From: Desulfobacteraceae bacterium UBA2245
Lineage (GTDB): Bacteria > Desulfobacterota > Desulfobacteria > Desulfobacterales > UBA2245
NCBI GenBank assembly: GCA_002347265.1
Contig: DDYB01000002.1
Span: forward strand, 1 to 64,000
Direction of reading: 5' to 3'
DNA length: 64,000 nucleotides
The position numbers were made by a program, and so were the translations under genes. The notes beneath the pieces were generated by a model that was not told the DNA's origin, made no database searches, and saw only the letters and a list, made by a program, of their open reading frames with translations. Shown in pieces: positions 18,157 through 26,340 of this stretch. The first letter of the stretch is position 1. Each line of letters opens with the position of its first letter.

Positions 18157-18699
18157 TCACATTTTATCGGCCGGATTCGGGACTCGATCGGCCATCAGCA
18201 GCGAACTGATGGTTTTGGCGTCCTGAATCCGTCCGTCCAGAATCATATTCATGGCATCTTCCCAGGCAACCGAATGAACCTCCAGAATCTCATCGGCGTC
18301 CGGGTCACTTTTCGCTTTTTCAAGATCACAGGCCAGGTAAAGATGAATGCGCTCATTCGAATAACCGGGAACCGGAATCAGCTCGCCCAGCTTTCGCCAG
18401 CTTTTGGCGCCAAAACCGGTTTCCTCCGCAAGCTCCCGCCGGGCACAGGCCAGTGGGTTCTCGCCCTGATTCAGGGTGCCCGCGGGAATTTCCCATAGAT
18501 AGCCGCCGATGGCATGCCGGTACTGGCGCAGCAGGATTACGTGATTGTTTTCGGCCAGAGGCACGATGGCCGAGGCGCCCGGATGATTGACAAGGTCCAT
18601 GTCCACGGTGATGCCGTTCGACAGTGTGACGTTTTCCGTCACAACCTGAAAAACCCTTCCCTGATGAATCATCCGGCGTGAATTGACAGCGGCTGTCAC
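18157..18699 (-). CDS. NUDIX hydrolase (ADP-ribose pyrophosphatase type)
   Basis: I start it at GTG 18699 because AAAGGAGA lies 4-11 nt upstream; an ATG 33 nt further up has no ribosome site. This gives 180 residues. A full Nudix box (G-x5-E-x7-REL-x-EETGF) follows GGYLWEIPAGTLNQG, and the substrate-loop layout resembles ADP-sugar pyrophosphatases. It would cleave ADP-ribose or related dinucleotides to nucleoside monophosphate and phosphosugar. It lies 28 nt upstream of the paaK-like gene on the same strand, so both may be cotranscribed. Confidence 0.85.
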   Translation of the reverse strand: MTAAVNSRRMIHQGRVFQVVTENVTLSNGITVDMDLVNHPGASAIVPLAENNHVILLRQYRHAIGGYLWEIPAGTLNQGENPLACARRELAEETGFGAKSWRKLGELIPVPGYSNERIHLYLACDLEKAKSDPDADEILEVHSVAWEDAMNMILDGRIQDAKTISSLLMADRVPNPADKM

Positions 18700-18774
18700 G
18701 CATTCTCCTTTTGCTTGTATCCTGTAAATCAAAGGCCGACTTTACCAGCAAGCGCCTTTCATATCAAGTAATTT

Positions 18775-19018
18775 GGAAAGCTGAAAGCTCAAAGAGGAGG
18801 GCTGAGGGCTGAAACCTGAGACCTGAGGGGGGGAAAGCTGAAAGTTCAAAGCTGAAAGCTGAAAGAGAAAGACTGAGGACTGAGCGATGAGGGCTGAGGG
18901 CTGAAACCTGAGACCTGAGGGGAAAAAGCTGAAAGCTCAAATCTGAAAGCTAAAAAAAAGGACTCAGGGCCGAGTTAACGTTCCAAACGTTCTAAACGAT
19001 CGTAACGTTCCAAACTTT
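18775..19018. repeat. Dense short-word intergenic repeat tract
   Basis: This is the longest tract of the family in the window. GAAAGCTCAAAG, GGGCTGAGGGCTGAAACCTG, CTGAAAGCTGAAAG and finally AACGTTCCAAACGTTCTAAA words alternate over some 240 bp. The same words fill gaps in the EPS cluster 10 kb away. No gene is seen inside. Confidence 0.75.
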
Positions 19019-19063
19019 TGCTCGTGCGAAACTTTTTTCTTTCCAAAGTCGAAGGTCGCACAA

Positions 19064-19101
19064 GGATGTTCGCCGGATATCGGCAAACCCGGCGAACATC
19101 C
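19064..19101. terminator. 13-bp perfect hairpin downstream of small lysine-rich gene
   Basis: GGATGTTCGCCGG (19064-19076) and CCGGCGAACATCC (19089-19101) pair perfectly around a 12-nt loop. T-rich runs lie on both outer sides but not directly adjacent, so factor-independent termination is likely but not certain. Confidence 0.5.
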
Positions 19102-19111
19102 CTTGCAGGTT

Positions 19112-19264
19112 TTACTTTTTTCCGCCTCTTGCGTCATCGCAGGGTTCGTCTTTCTCCGTCAGGCGCTGATGTTCGGGATCAGGGGCAATTTTGCAGGGTT
19201 CCATTTCTTCCATTTCTTTGGTTTTTTTCGGTTTTTCTGCTTGCTTGGATTTTTCCTTTTTCAT
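19112..19264 (-). CDS. Small lysine/glutamate-rich protein (50 aa)
   Basis: A 50-codon frame starts MKKEKSKQAEKPKKTKEMEE and ends CDDARGGKK. The ATG is preceded by a near-perfect AAGGAGG six nt upstream, and a strong hairpin follows the stop. These two signals are the main support. The protein is highly charged, probably disordered, and has two Cys residues. I do not recognise a family. A longer frame starting at 19312 is less likely because the ribosome site points to 19264. Confidence 0.5.
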   Translation of the reverse strand: MKKEKSKQAEKPKKTKEMEEMEPCKIAPDPEHQRLTEKDEPCDDARGGKK

Positions 19265-19471
19265 CGCTTCCTCCTTTTGTTGAATATTTGACTCAATATC
19301 GAAGTCGAACATGCGTTCAATTAACCGAATCGGGACAGGATCGAAATTATCGGAGTCAATAAACGTTGAATCAAAACCCGCAGTGCAGAAATTTTCAGCG
19401 GGAGAAGATGAAATGATTCAAGAAGATACTAAAATATAACCAGCCTGAATTCGGTTGTCAAAATCTATTTT

Positions 19472-20908
19472 CTAAAGATACGGGGTGAACAGCCAGGCCA
19501 GGGAATCGCGAATGCGGATGGGCAGGGTGCGGCTTTCGACATCCTCGAAGCGGATTTCACGGGATCGATGCCTGACGGTGTCGAAGTGCCGCGTCAGGAC
19601 TCCGGAAAAGGAATGGTCGTATACCTCGACGGCTATTTCGAAATTCAGCCGAAGACTTCTCGGGTCGATGTTGGCCGAGCCAATCTGAGAATAGATGTCG
19701 TCCACGATAAAGAGCTTGCTGTGCGCGAAAGGCGGCGGTTGATAACAGATGCGGACCCCGCGCTGAAGAGGCTCCCAGAGCATGTTCTCGGTGGCCCATT
19801 GAACAAAGGGAAGGTTGCTTTTTTCCGGCAGTATGACCGTCACATCCACGCCCCGCAGGGCTGCGGACTGCAGGGCGGCGATCAGCGGGCGGGGCGGAAG
19901 AAAATACGGGGTCATGATTCGAACGCTTTTCCGGGCCGCGGAGACGGCGCCGACCAGAATGGCGATCAGTTTGTCCAGATCCTCGTCGGGTCCGTCGATG
20001 ATGGTTCTGCAAAAGGCATCTCCTTCCGAAAACGGCTGATAAGCGGTCTGCGAAAGCGCTTCCCCGGAGGCAAACAGCCAGTCTTCGATAAAAATCTGCT
20101 CCATCTGGAACGCCGCCGGGCCGGTGATGCGAAAATGCATGTCCTGAATGCAGCGTCCCCTGCTCTGACAATGAACCAGATGGCGGTCGCTGATATTCAT
20201 TCCGCCGGTAAAACCGGTCCGGCCGTCTGCGATCAGCAGCTTGCGGTGATTGCGAAGGTTGATGTCAATGGCCGGGGGAATGAGTCGGGGAGGGATAAAA
20301 CGGGCCGCCGGAATTTTTTTCTTGTGCAACTGACGGAAGATGGATGGAAAAGAGTACAGCTCGCCGAAGCCGTCGACGAGCACCCGGACCTCAACGCCCC
20401 TTGCCGTGGCGCGTTGAAGGGCTTCGACAAAGCTATTGCCCGTTGAATCGTTGTCAAAGATATAGGATGCCAGAAAGACCCGGCGCTGTGCATTTTCGAT
20501 GGCTTCGAGCATGGCCGGATAGGCGGCTTCTCCATTGCAAAGCGTTTCGATTCGATTTCCCGGGGTCAGGGGGCGAAGGGTGATCCGGTCAGATATGCGC
20601 ACCAGCCCCTGATACAGGTGTGCAGGGCCGGGAAGGGATTCGATGGCCGTAAGCTGGCGGGATGCATCCTTTTCGTCCGTTCCGGTTCGGCATGCGGGGA
20701 CGCGCCGGTGGAGTTTTTTTGCCTTGGTCTGAATGCGGTTGATTCCGAACAGAAAGTAGAGCAGGGGGCCGAACAGGGGGAACATGAGACACACGGCGAT
20801 CCACCCCATCGAGGCTCTGGAGTCGCGTTTGGAAATCAGCGCGTGGCCGGCGGCAAAAATGCTCACCAGCGTGCTGAAAATCAGTATAACCCACTGCAAC
20901 ACGGTCAT
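19472..20908 (-). CDS. cls: Cardiolipin synthase (ClsA type)
   Basis: The protein has 478 residues. Two N-terminal membrane helices (about 4-22 and 35-55, ending FPLFGPLLYFLFG) precede two phospholipase-D domains with HKD motifs: NHRKLLIADGRTGFTGGMNI near 220 and AHSKLFIVDD-x-x-x-x-x-GSANID near 395-415. It would join two phosphatidylglycerol molecules into cardiolipin plus glycerol at the inner membrane. Both catalytic H-x-K-x4-D sets are intact. The ribosome site is weak. It follows the short hypothetical gene at 20956 on the same strand. Confidence 0.92.
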   Translation of the reverse strand: MTVLQWVILIFSTLVSIFAAGHALISKRDSRASMGWIAVCLMFPLFGPLLYFLFGINRIQTKAKKLHRRVPACRTGTDEKDASRQLTAIESLPGPAHLYQGLVRISDRITLRPLTPGNRIETLCNGEAAYPAMLEAIENAQRRVFLASYIFDNDSTGNSFVEALQRATARGVEVRVLVDGFGELYSFPSIFRQLHKKKIPAARFIPPRLIPPAIDINLRNHRKLLIADGRTGFTGGMNISDRHLVHCQSRGRCIQDMHFRITGPAAFQMEQIFIEDWLFASGEALSQTAYQPFSEGDAFCRTIIDGPDEDLDKLIAILVGAVSAARKSVRIMTPYFLPPRPLIAALQSAALRGVDVTVILPEKSNLPFVQWATENMLWEPLQRGVRICYQPPPFAHSKLFIVDDIYSQIGSANIDPRSLRLNFEIAVEVYDHSFSGVLTRHFDTVRHRSREIRFEDVESRTLPIRIRDSLAWLFTPYL

Positions 20909-20955
20909 GGCAAAATTTTCAGATGTTCAGCGGATGCTGGAATTCCAACCGCCGG

Positions 20956-21207
20956 CTAATGCCTGTCGCCGTCGATGAGCCTTCGAATGATTGCCGGCCG
21001 TTCAAGAGAAACGACCTCGGGTTCGATGCGTTTAAGCTCCTCAATATCCCAGACCGGTTCCGTTTTGAGCAGCTCCAGGGCCTGCTCGAAGGATTCGGCG
21101 GCCACGATGACCTCCGCCGTGAAGTAACCTTTTTTGTAGATATTGGGCTCGTCAAACATCGACCAGCTCGAATAGGTCTTGTTGTGTCTCCAGATAAAAA
21201 TTTTCAT
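20956..21207 (-). CDS. Small conserved-looking hypothetical protein (83 aa)
   Basis: The frame from ATG 21207 reads MKIFIWRHNKTYSSWSMFDE, followed by a VIVAAESFEQALELL helix and an IEPEVVSLERPAIIRRLIDG tail. AAGGAAC lies about 6 nt upstream. No known domain is recognised. It lies between metF and cls on the same strand, with gaps of about 25 and 45 nt, so it is probably cotranscribed. An upstream ATG at 21222 would add five residues. Confidence 0.65.
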   Translation of the reverse strand: MKIFIWRHNKTYSSWSMFDEPNIYKKGYFTAEVIVAAESFEQALELLKTEPVWDIEELKRIEPEVVSLERPAIIRRLIDGDRH

Positions 21208-21233
21208 CCGAGGTTCCTTCAAAACAAGAGGCT

Positions 21234-22127
21234 CTATGAAATCAGCTGATCCGAGCTTCTGACCCCCAAAGACTCATAGATTTTCAGGGTCGCCCTGGAG
21301 CTGTTCAGGGTGTAAAAATGAATCCCTTTGACACCGTGATCCAGAAGATCCCGGACCTGTTCCGTGGCCCAGTGGATGCCGACGTGCTCCACATACTCTT
21401 TTTCCCCGGCTCTTGCCACGGCTTTGATCAGCGGCGCGGGGAACCGGGCCCCGCCGGCCAGATCGGCCAGCCGCTCCATCATCTGAAAACTGGTGATCGG
21501 CATGATGCCGGCCAGAATGGGAACATGAATTCCGGCGATCTCGCAGCGTTCGCAAAAGTCGTAAAAATCACGGTTGTCGAAAAAGAGCTGGGTGACGATA
21601 TAATCGGCGCCGGCATCGACTTTGTGCTTCAGGTATTCAATTTCCCTGAGCCGGTTGGGAGTTTCCGGGTGTCCTTCGGGATAGCCCGCCACCCCGATGC
21701 CCATGCGGGGGAAATGCTTTTTGATAAAGGCCGCCAGCTCGCTGGTAAAGGCGAATCCATCGGGCGGAGGCGTCCAGCCGGTTTGTCCCCTGGGTGGATC
21801 TCCGCGCAGGGCCAGAATGTTTTCAATGCCGCTTTGGGCATAGGATTCAAGAATCTTGTAGATTTCGTCTCGCGTCGATCCCACACAGGTCAGATGCGAG
21901 ACCACGGTCAGATCGGTTTCCCGCTGAAGCCGCGCCACCATCTTGTGTGTGTTTTCCCGGGTGGTTCCGCCCGCGCCGTAGGTCACGCTGACATAGGATG
22001 GCTTTAAGGGCACGAAGTCTCTGGCGATGATTTCAAAGAGTTTGTCCCAGTTGCCTTCGGATTTCGGAGGGAAAAATTCAAAGCTGAACGTTGTTTTTCG
22101 GGATTGCAGAATATCTTTAACCAGCAT
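21234..22127 (-). CDS. metF: 5,10-methylenetetrahydrofolate reductase
   Basis: The protein has 297 residues, the usual bacterial MetF length. Motifs include FSFEFFPPKSEGNW with the catalytic Glu, YVSVTYGAGGTTRE, HLTCVGSTRDEI, NILALRGDPPRGQTGW, GVAGYPEGHPE and DYIVTQLFFDN. It reduces 5,10-methylene-THF to 5-methyl-THF using FAD, feeding methionine synthesis or the Wood-Ljungdahl methyl branch. The other C1-pathway genes are not in the window, so which of these it serves cannot be told here. Confidence 0.95.
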   Translation of the reverse strand: MLVKDILQSRKTTFSFEFFPPKSEGNWDKLFEIIARDFVPLKPSYVSVTYGAGGTTRENTHKMVARLQRETDLTVVSHLTCVGSTRDEIYKILESYAQSGIENILALRGDPPRGQTGWTPPPDGFAFTSELAAFIKKHFPRMGIGVAGYPEGHPETPNRLREIEYLKHKVDAGADYIVTQLFFDNRDFYDFCERCEIAGIHVPILAGIMPITSFQMMERLADLAGGARFPAPLIKAVARAGEKEYVEHVGIHWATEQVRDLLDHGVKGIHFYTLNSSRATLKIYESLGVRSSDQLIS

Positions 22128-22373
22128 GTCGCATCCAGGTCATTAAAATTTAATAACGATTTCAACTTTTTTCATGACTTGCCGCCATTTGTCAAGGGGA
22201 TTGAGCGGGCCGGCCGAATGGCTGAATCCGCTGAACCACCGCAGGCCTTGCATTTATCGCGCGGTGATGGGCGATACACCCTGTTAATTCCGGGAGACAT
22301 CTTACCTGCTTCTATTTTTGAATCCAGGTTTTTTTGAGGTTTGAATTTTCCGTGTAAAAGCAGTTTCATGACC

Positions 22374-22766
22374 TTAATTCTTTTTGCATGCAAGATTCAG
22401 CAGCTTCTTATCAGCAACATTCATTGGTGGAAACCACACCCAGTCCGGTTTGCTGAAATCCATCCTTTCAACTCGAGATCTATTCACATAAACTGTACTC
22501 AAGCCATTGGCAAGTTTTTGATTATCGCAGTCAATTTGCACTTGGTGAACAGAATACTTATTGCGGGCATGAATGACTTTAATATAGACTTCCATTATGT
22601 TGCCGTTAATTTTTTTAATTGACTGCTCGTCATAGTACACATCTCTATCTCCTCCCTGGCCTCTGTGGAGCAATACCCAGTTGTCTTCCGCTGAAGCTAT
22701 TGATACAATTGTGAATAAAAGAATAATGGAAAGAAGTGAGAAACGCCGGAATTGAGTTGAAATCAT
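22374..22766 (-). CDS. Secreted surface-adhesin-E-like protein
   Basis: The protein has 130 residues with a signal peptide (MISTQFRRFSLLSIILLFTI, cleavage after ASA). The mature part WVLLHRGQGGDRDVYYDEQS, then a strand-rich middle and VWFPPMNVADKKLLNLACKK matches the small beta-rich 'adhesin E' type domain (W-x-L...D-x-Y-D-x-x-S...). Two Cys (in IDCDNQ and NLACKK) could form a disulfide. GGGAG sits about 8 nt before the ATG. Function is unknown. It is isolated between metF and a long gene-poor stretch. Confidence 0.65.
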   Translation of the reverse strand: MISTQFRRFSLLSIILLFTIVSIASAEDNWVLLHRGQGGDRDVYYDEQSIKKINGNIMEVYIKVIHARNKYSVHQVQIDCDNQKLANGLSTVYVNRSRVERMDFSKPDWVWFPPMNVADKKLLNLACKKN

Positions 22767-23606
22767 TTCATACTCCCTGGTGAGGTTTATTTGAAGTTTC
22801 GCACCGAAATGCGGAAGCTAAAAAATTAATTTTCGATCCAAGGGTCACTGTTTTCTTGACTTTCGAATGCCATATAGATGTAAGGCAGCCTTCCAGGAGC
22901 CTTGGTCGCACATCTGCCCCGATTGGATTGTGCCCATAATCATTTCGGAGGCGGTCTCGATCTTGCAACTGATGATGATGCCCGTGTTGTGCCGATACTT
23001 CAGCGCTGTTTCGGCAGTGTCGAGGAACACGGGTTCGGGAGAGAAGCGGCAACCGGAAGCGATGGACGCCACTTTGTTCGGAATAGCGCCGATATCAAAA
23101 ACGCTTGGTATCGCCAGTTTATTTTTTCCCTCCTGCCCTCAAATACGGATTCTGCCTTGCAATTTCTTTCTGGCAGGTCTGATGTTGCGCTCTCAGGACC
23201 AATGCAGTGCTGAAATAATGCAGGTTGATGATTCCTGTGGCGCATGGATGATGCAAAGCATTTCCTACAACCCATCTTTTTGGCCGTCAAGAAAAAACAT
23301 TTTGCGCAAAACGAAACAACCTGACTCCGTTGTTTGCAGGCAGATCGTTATTTCGGAACATACCCTCTCCGGGCAGATCGCTATGCTTCATCATTGCCGC
23401 GGGTTGAAGATCCTCGGCAGGTGCTGCGGTCCATCCTGCTCCGCATGATGCCGGACTTTGGAAGGCCGGGCATTGCGAAGAACAATGACCGATGTTAAAG
23501 ATTGTCAGAACCAGTAAAATCGGATAAAAAGGGCCGGATCTTCGGACCGCCGGGAGGCGCTCTGCGAAAGATCCCATTCAATTGATATTCAAAGGAGCAA
23601 ACGTTT
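22767..23606. other. Gene-poor 840-bp stretch upstream of efpL
   Basis: Frames of 75-193 codons exist on both strands, but none has a recognisable domain or a good ribosome site. The only structured content is a dispersed repeat at 23200-23318. It may hold decayed genes. Confidence 0.4.
23200..23318 (-). repeat. Dispersed repeat, 23-kb copy
   Basis: Read on the - strand, it contains CTTGACGGCCAAAAAGATGG, then GTTGTAGGAAATGCTTTG and CATCCATGCGCC, ending near TTTCAGCACTGCATTGG. About 75-80% of positions match 60310-60420 (+) by eye, and the first third also matches 28611-28648. No transposase is nearby. Confidence 0.6.
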
Positions 23607-24173
23607 ATGCCCAAAGCAAGCAACCTGAAAAAAGGCGACGTGGTGCGCCTGAAAAACCAGATCTATACGACCCATCACATCGAGGTTCAGACCCCGTCGG
23701 CCCGCGGCTCGGCCACCCTCTACAAGGTGCGCTTTCTCGATGTGCGCAGCGGCCAGAAGCTCGACCAGGTCTTCAAGGGCAACGACGACCTGGAGGATGT
23801 GGAACTCGAACGGCACCCGGCCAGTTATCTGTACCGCGACGGAGACATGTACGTCTTCATGGACAGCGGCACCTACGAGCAGCACACTCTGAGCGCCGAA
23901 GCTCTGGGAGAGGACGCCGACTGGCTCAGCGAGGGAATGGAGGGAATCATTGTCCTGCTGCTCGACGGCCAGCCCCTGTGCATCCAGCTGCCCCAGACCG
24001 TGGATCTGGAAATCGTCGACACCCCGCCGGTGATCAAAGGCGCCACGGCCACCAACCGCAACAAGCCGGCCACCCTGTCAAACGGAGTGGTCGTTCAGGT
24101 GCCTGAGTATATCGAAAGCGGCACCGTGGTCCGGGTCAACACTGAAACAGGCAAGTTCATGACGCGGGTGTGA
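23607..24173 (+). CDS. efpL: Elongation factor P-like protein EfpL (YeiP)
   Basis: The protein has 188 residues with the three beta-barrel domains of EF-P. YeiP/EfpL-specific features are the MPKA-x-x-LKKG opening, the paralogue-typical IEVQTPSARGSATLYKVRF loop, and the KGATATNRNKPATLSNGVVV segment. It would bind between the ribosomal P and E sites and relieve stalling. Canonical EF-P carries a modified Lys or Arg at the tip of a loop, and here the loop has R (SARGSA), as in EfpL. AAAGGAG precedes the ATG by 9 nt. A strong terminator lies downstream at 24332. Confidence 0.93.
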   Translation: MPKASNLKKGDVVRLKNQIYTTHHIEVQTPSARGSATLYKVRFLDVRSGQKLDQVFKGNDDLEDVELERHPASYLYRDGDMYVFMDSGTYEQHTLSAEALGEDADWLSEGMEGIIVLLLDGQPLCIQLPQTVDLEIVDTPPVIKGATATNRNKPATLSNGVVVQVPEYIESGTVVRVNTETGKFMTRV

Positions 24174-24216
24174 GTTTGTCTTGACAACCGGGTCATAGAT
24201 TGGATAGTCATTTAGC

Positions 24217-24300
24217 ATGAATACTTTCCTCGGTTCATGGCGTTCAACTTCCGTGGCCGCCTTATACTGGCGGCAGATGCGGTGTGACGTTATGCCCTGA
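24217..24300 (+). CDS. Possible leader peptide upstream of trpB2
   Basis: A 27-codon frame, MNTFLGSWRSTSVAALYWRQ and seven more codons, holds two Trp codons (positions 8 and 18) and ends 31 nt before a strong terminator hairpin. Position and Trp content suggest an attenuation leader. The Trp codons are not adjacent, and the ribosome site is weak, so this is a hypothesis. Confidence 0.25.
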   Translation: MNTFLGSWRSTSVAALYWRQMRCDVMP

Positions 24301-24365
24301 GGTCGGGTTGCAAGGCACAGATGACATGACGGTCCACCGCTGAATCAAGCGGTGGACTTTTTTTT
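24279..24365 (+). promoter_or_regulatory. Candidate terminator/antiterminator switch before trpB2
   Basis: The terminator's left arm GTCCACCGCT (24332-24341) can also pair with an upstream GCGGTGTGAC (24279-24288), with one bulged base. The two pairings exclude each other, as in an attenuator. No protein-binding or tRNA-binding motif was recognised. Confidence 0.35.
24332..24365 (+). terminator. Strong intrinsic terminator between efpL and trpB2
   Basis: GTCCACCGCT (24332-24341) pairs perfectly with AGCGGTGGAC (24348-24357) over a GAATCA loop, followed by eight T residues. It ends 53 nt before the trpB2 start. Confidence 0.9.
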
Positions 24366-24418
24366 CGATGAAGACGGTTTTACAAACCCAACGCCAGATT
24401 ATGCAAGGAGGAAGACGC

Positions 24419-25795
24419 ATGGAGCCCAAGAACATCATCCTGCCGCAAGACCGGATGCCGCGCCAGTGGTACAATATTCTTTCCGACATCAAGCTCAACC
24501 CGCCGCTGGGACCGGGCGGCAACCCGATCAAACCCGAGGATCTGGCCCCGGTCTTTCCGATGAACCTCATCGAGCAGGAGGTTTCCAGCCAGCGCTGGAT
24601 CGATATTCCCGAGCCGGTTCTGGATGTGCTGCGGATCTGGCGGCCCACTCCGTTGACCCGGGCATCCAGATTCGAAAAAGCGCTGGGCACCCCGGCGCGC
24701 ATCTACTTCAAGAACGAATCCGTCAGCCCCCCGGGCAGCCACAAACCGAACACGGCAGTGCCCCAGGCATACTACAACAAGGTTTTCGGCATCGAGCGGA
24801 TCACCACCGAGACCGGCGCCGGCCAGTGGGGCAGCGCTCTGGCCTTTGCCTGCGCCCAGTTCGGCTTGCAGTGCAAGGTCTTCATGGTCCGCGTGAGCTT
24901 CGATCAGAAGCCGTACCGCAAGGCCATGATGCAGACCTGGGGCGGCGTCTGCATCGCCAGTCCGAGCACCGAGACCAAGGCCGGACGAGACGCTTTGGCC
25001 CGCGATCCGAACACCCCGGGCAGTCTGGGCATCGCCATCAGCGAGGCGGTGGAGGCGGCGGTTTCCGATCCCAGCGGCAAGACGCGCTACTCGCTGGGCA
25101 GCGTGCTCAACCACGTGATGCTTCATCAGACCATCATCGGCCTGGAAACCCGCAAGCAGTTTGAACTGATCGGCGGATATCCGGACGTGGTCATCGCCTG
25201 CGCCGGCGGCGGCAGCAACTTTGCCGGCCTGGCCTTTCCGTACATTCTGGACAAGATGAACGGCAAAAAAATCGAGATTTATCCCGTAGAGCCGGCGGCC
25301 TGTCCGACCATGACCCGTGCGCCCTTTGTTTACGATCATGGCGACACGGCCGGCTACACCCCGCTGCTGCCGATGCACAGCCTTGGCCACACCTTTGTGC
25401 CGCCGCCGATTCATGCCGGCGGCCTGCGCTACCACGGAATGTCGCCTGCGGTGAGCCAGTTGATAGACGAGGGTCTGCTCCTTCCGCGGTCCGTTGGACA
25501 GCTTGCCTCCTATCAGGCCGGGGTGCTTTTTGCCCGCACCGAGGGGATTATTCCGGCGCCGGAGACCTGCAATGCCCTGGCCTGCGTGGTGGAAGAAGCG
25601 ATCAAGGCCAGGGAGGAGGGGAAGGAAAAAACCATCGTGGTCACTTTCAGCGGCCACGGACTGCTCGACCTGGGGGCCTATGACAGGTTCCTGTCCGGGG
25701 AGTTGACCGATGTCGGCATGAGCGAAACCCAGCTTGCAGAAGCTCTGTGCGCGGTGAAGGACTATCCGCGGCCGGCGCACCTGAAGAGCCGATGA
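24419..25795 (+). CDS. trpB2: Tryptophan synthase beta chain, TrpB2 type
   Basis: The protein has 458 residues from the ATG at 24419, chosen for its AAGGAGG ribosome site 7 nt upstream; an upstream ATG at 24368 lies against the terminator T-run. The PLP lysine is in GSHKPNTA near residue 108, with ETGAGQWGSALAFACAQFGL and the phosphate-binding ACAGGGSNFAGLAFPY following. WRPTPLTRAS is the substrate-loop entry. Extra N-terminal and C-terminal lengths relative to TrpB1 (about 400 residues) mark the TrpB2 subfamily. It would make tryptophan from indole and serine. No TrpA gene is nearby, so indole salvage or another PLP-dependent beta-replacement is possible. Confidence 0.92.
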   Translation: MEPKNIILPQDRMPRQWYNILSDIKLNPPLGPGGNPIKPEDLAPVFPMNLIEQEVSSQRWIDIPEPVLDVLRIWRPTPLTRASRFEKALGTPARIYFKNESVSPPGSHKPNTAVPQAYYNKVFGIERITTETGAGQWGSALAFACAQFGLQCKVFMVRVSFDQKPYRKAMMQTWGGVCIASPSTETKAGRDALARDPNTPGSLGIAISEAVEAAVSDPSGKTRYSLGSVLNHVMLHQTIIGLETRKQFELIGGYPDVVIACAGGGSNFAGLAFPYILDKMNGKKIEIYPVEPAACPTMTRAPFVYDHGDTAGYTPLLPMHSLGHTFVPPPIHAGGLRYHGMSPAVSQLIDEGLLLPRSVGQLASYQAGVLFARTEGIIPAPETCNALACVVEEAIKAREEGKEKTIVVTFSGHGLLDLGAYDRFLSGELTDVGMSETQLAEALCAVKDYPRPAHLKSR

Positions 25796-26058
25796 ACGAT
25801 TTTCCCGACGACCTGGAACGACGCTGTCCGCGTCTGGGCAGCCCGGTTCGCTTTGGCTACTGCCGCTTGCTGGCAGCCGACGGCCGGGTTTGCCCCAAAA
25901 TTCTTGACTGCTGGTGGGAACGCTTCGACGTGGCGGCCCTGATGCGCCGGAGTCTGTCCGAAGAAGACTTCGCGAGTCTGGCCGAAGGCCGCCCGCCCAA
26001 CAAGGTCGCCAGCCTTATTGATTTGATCCGCCAGGCCCGGGATCGTCACCGGCGCTGA
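25792..26058 (+). CDS. Cys-rich small protein coupled to trpB2 (88 aa)
   Basis: The start codon overlaps the trpB2 stop as ATGA, which makes translational coupling likely and supports this start over one 45 nt upstream. It has 88 residues with four Cys at 12, 24, 34 and 40 in the pattern CPRLG, GYCRLL, VCPKILDCWW. The C-terminal half is helical and Arg-rich. I do not recognise a family. Four Cys in 30 residues suggest metal or iron-sulfur binding. Its tight linkage suggests a partner or regulator of the TrpB2 enzyme, which is inference. Confidence 0.75.
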   Translation: MNDFPDDLERRCPRLGSPVRFGYCRLLAADGRVCPKILDCWWERFDVAALMRRSLSEEDFASLAEGRPPNKVASLIDLIRQARDRHRR

Positions 26059-26340
26059 CGATCAAAACATCTGGTTCCTCCCTGTTTCGTGCACTTTTCG
26101 CACAGGATTGCGCGCAAAAATCAGTCAGGCGCCCGTCAACTGCTTTAGGCATTCCGCGCGTCAATTTAAACCGAAAATGCGGTTTTATTCAGATCGTCAT
26201 GCCTCACCGCCGACGGCAATCGATCTGTACCAGACCCTACTAAAACAAATGGAAACGCATCATCGCAGCGGTGTACCCGTCTTCCTGATAATTTAATAAG
26301 CGCATCGTGGCCGTTCGGTTCATGGCATTGAAAAACCACC

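Noticed and set aside
22128..22373. Riboswitch in the metF leader
   Set aside because: No SAM, SAH, THF or cobalamin consensus elements were recognised, and a TTGACA on - lacks a good -10.
22867..23448. 193-codon frame on + in the gap before efpL
   Set aside because: No domain, no ribosome site and it runs through the dispersed repeat. Listed only as part of a gene-poor gap.
24380..25780. 466-codon open frame on - opposite trpB2
   Set aside because: Antisense shadow of TrpB2. No ribosome site or domain.
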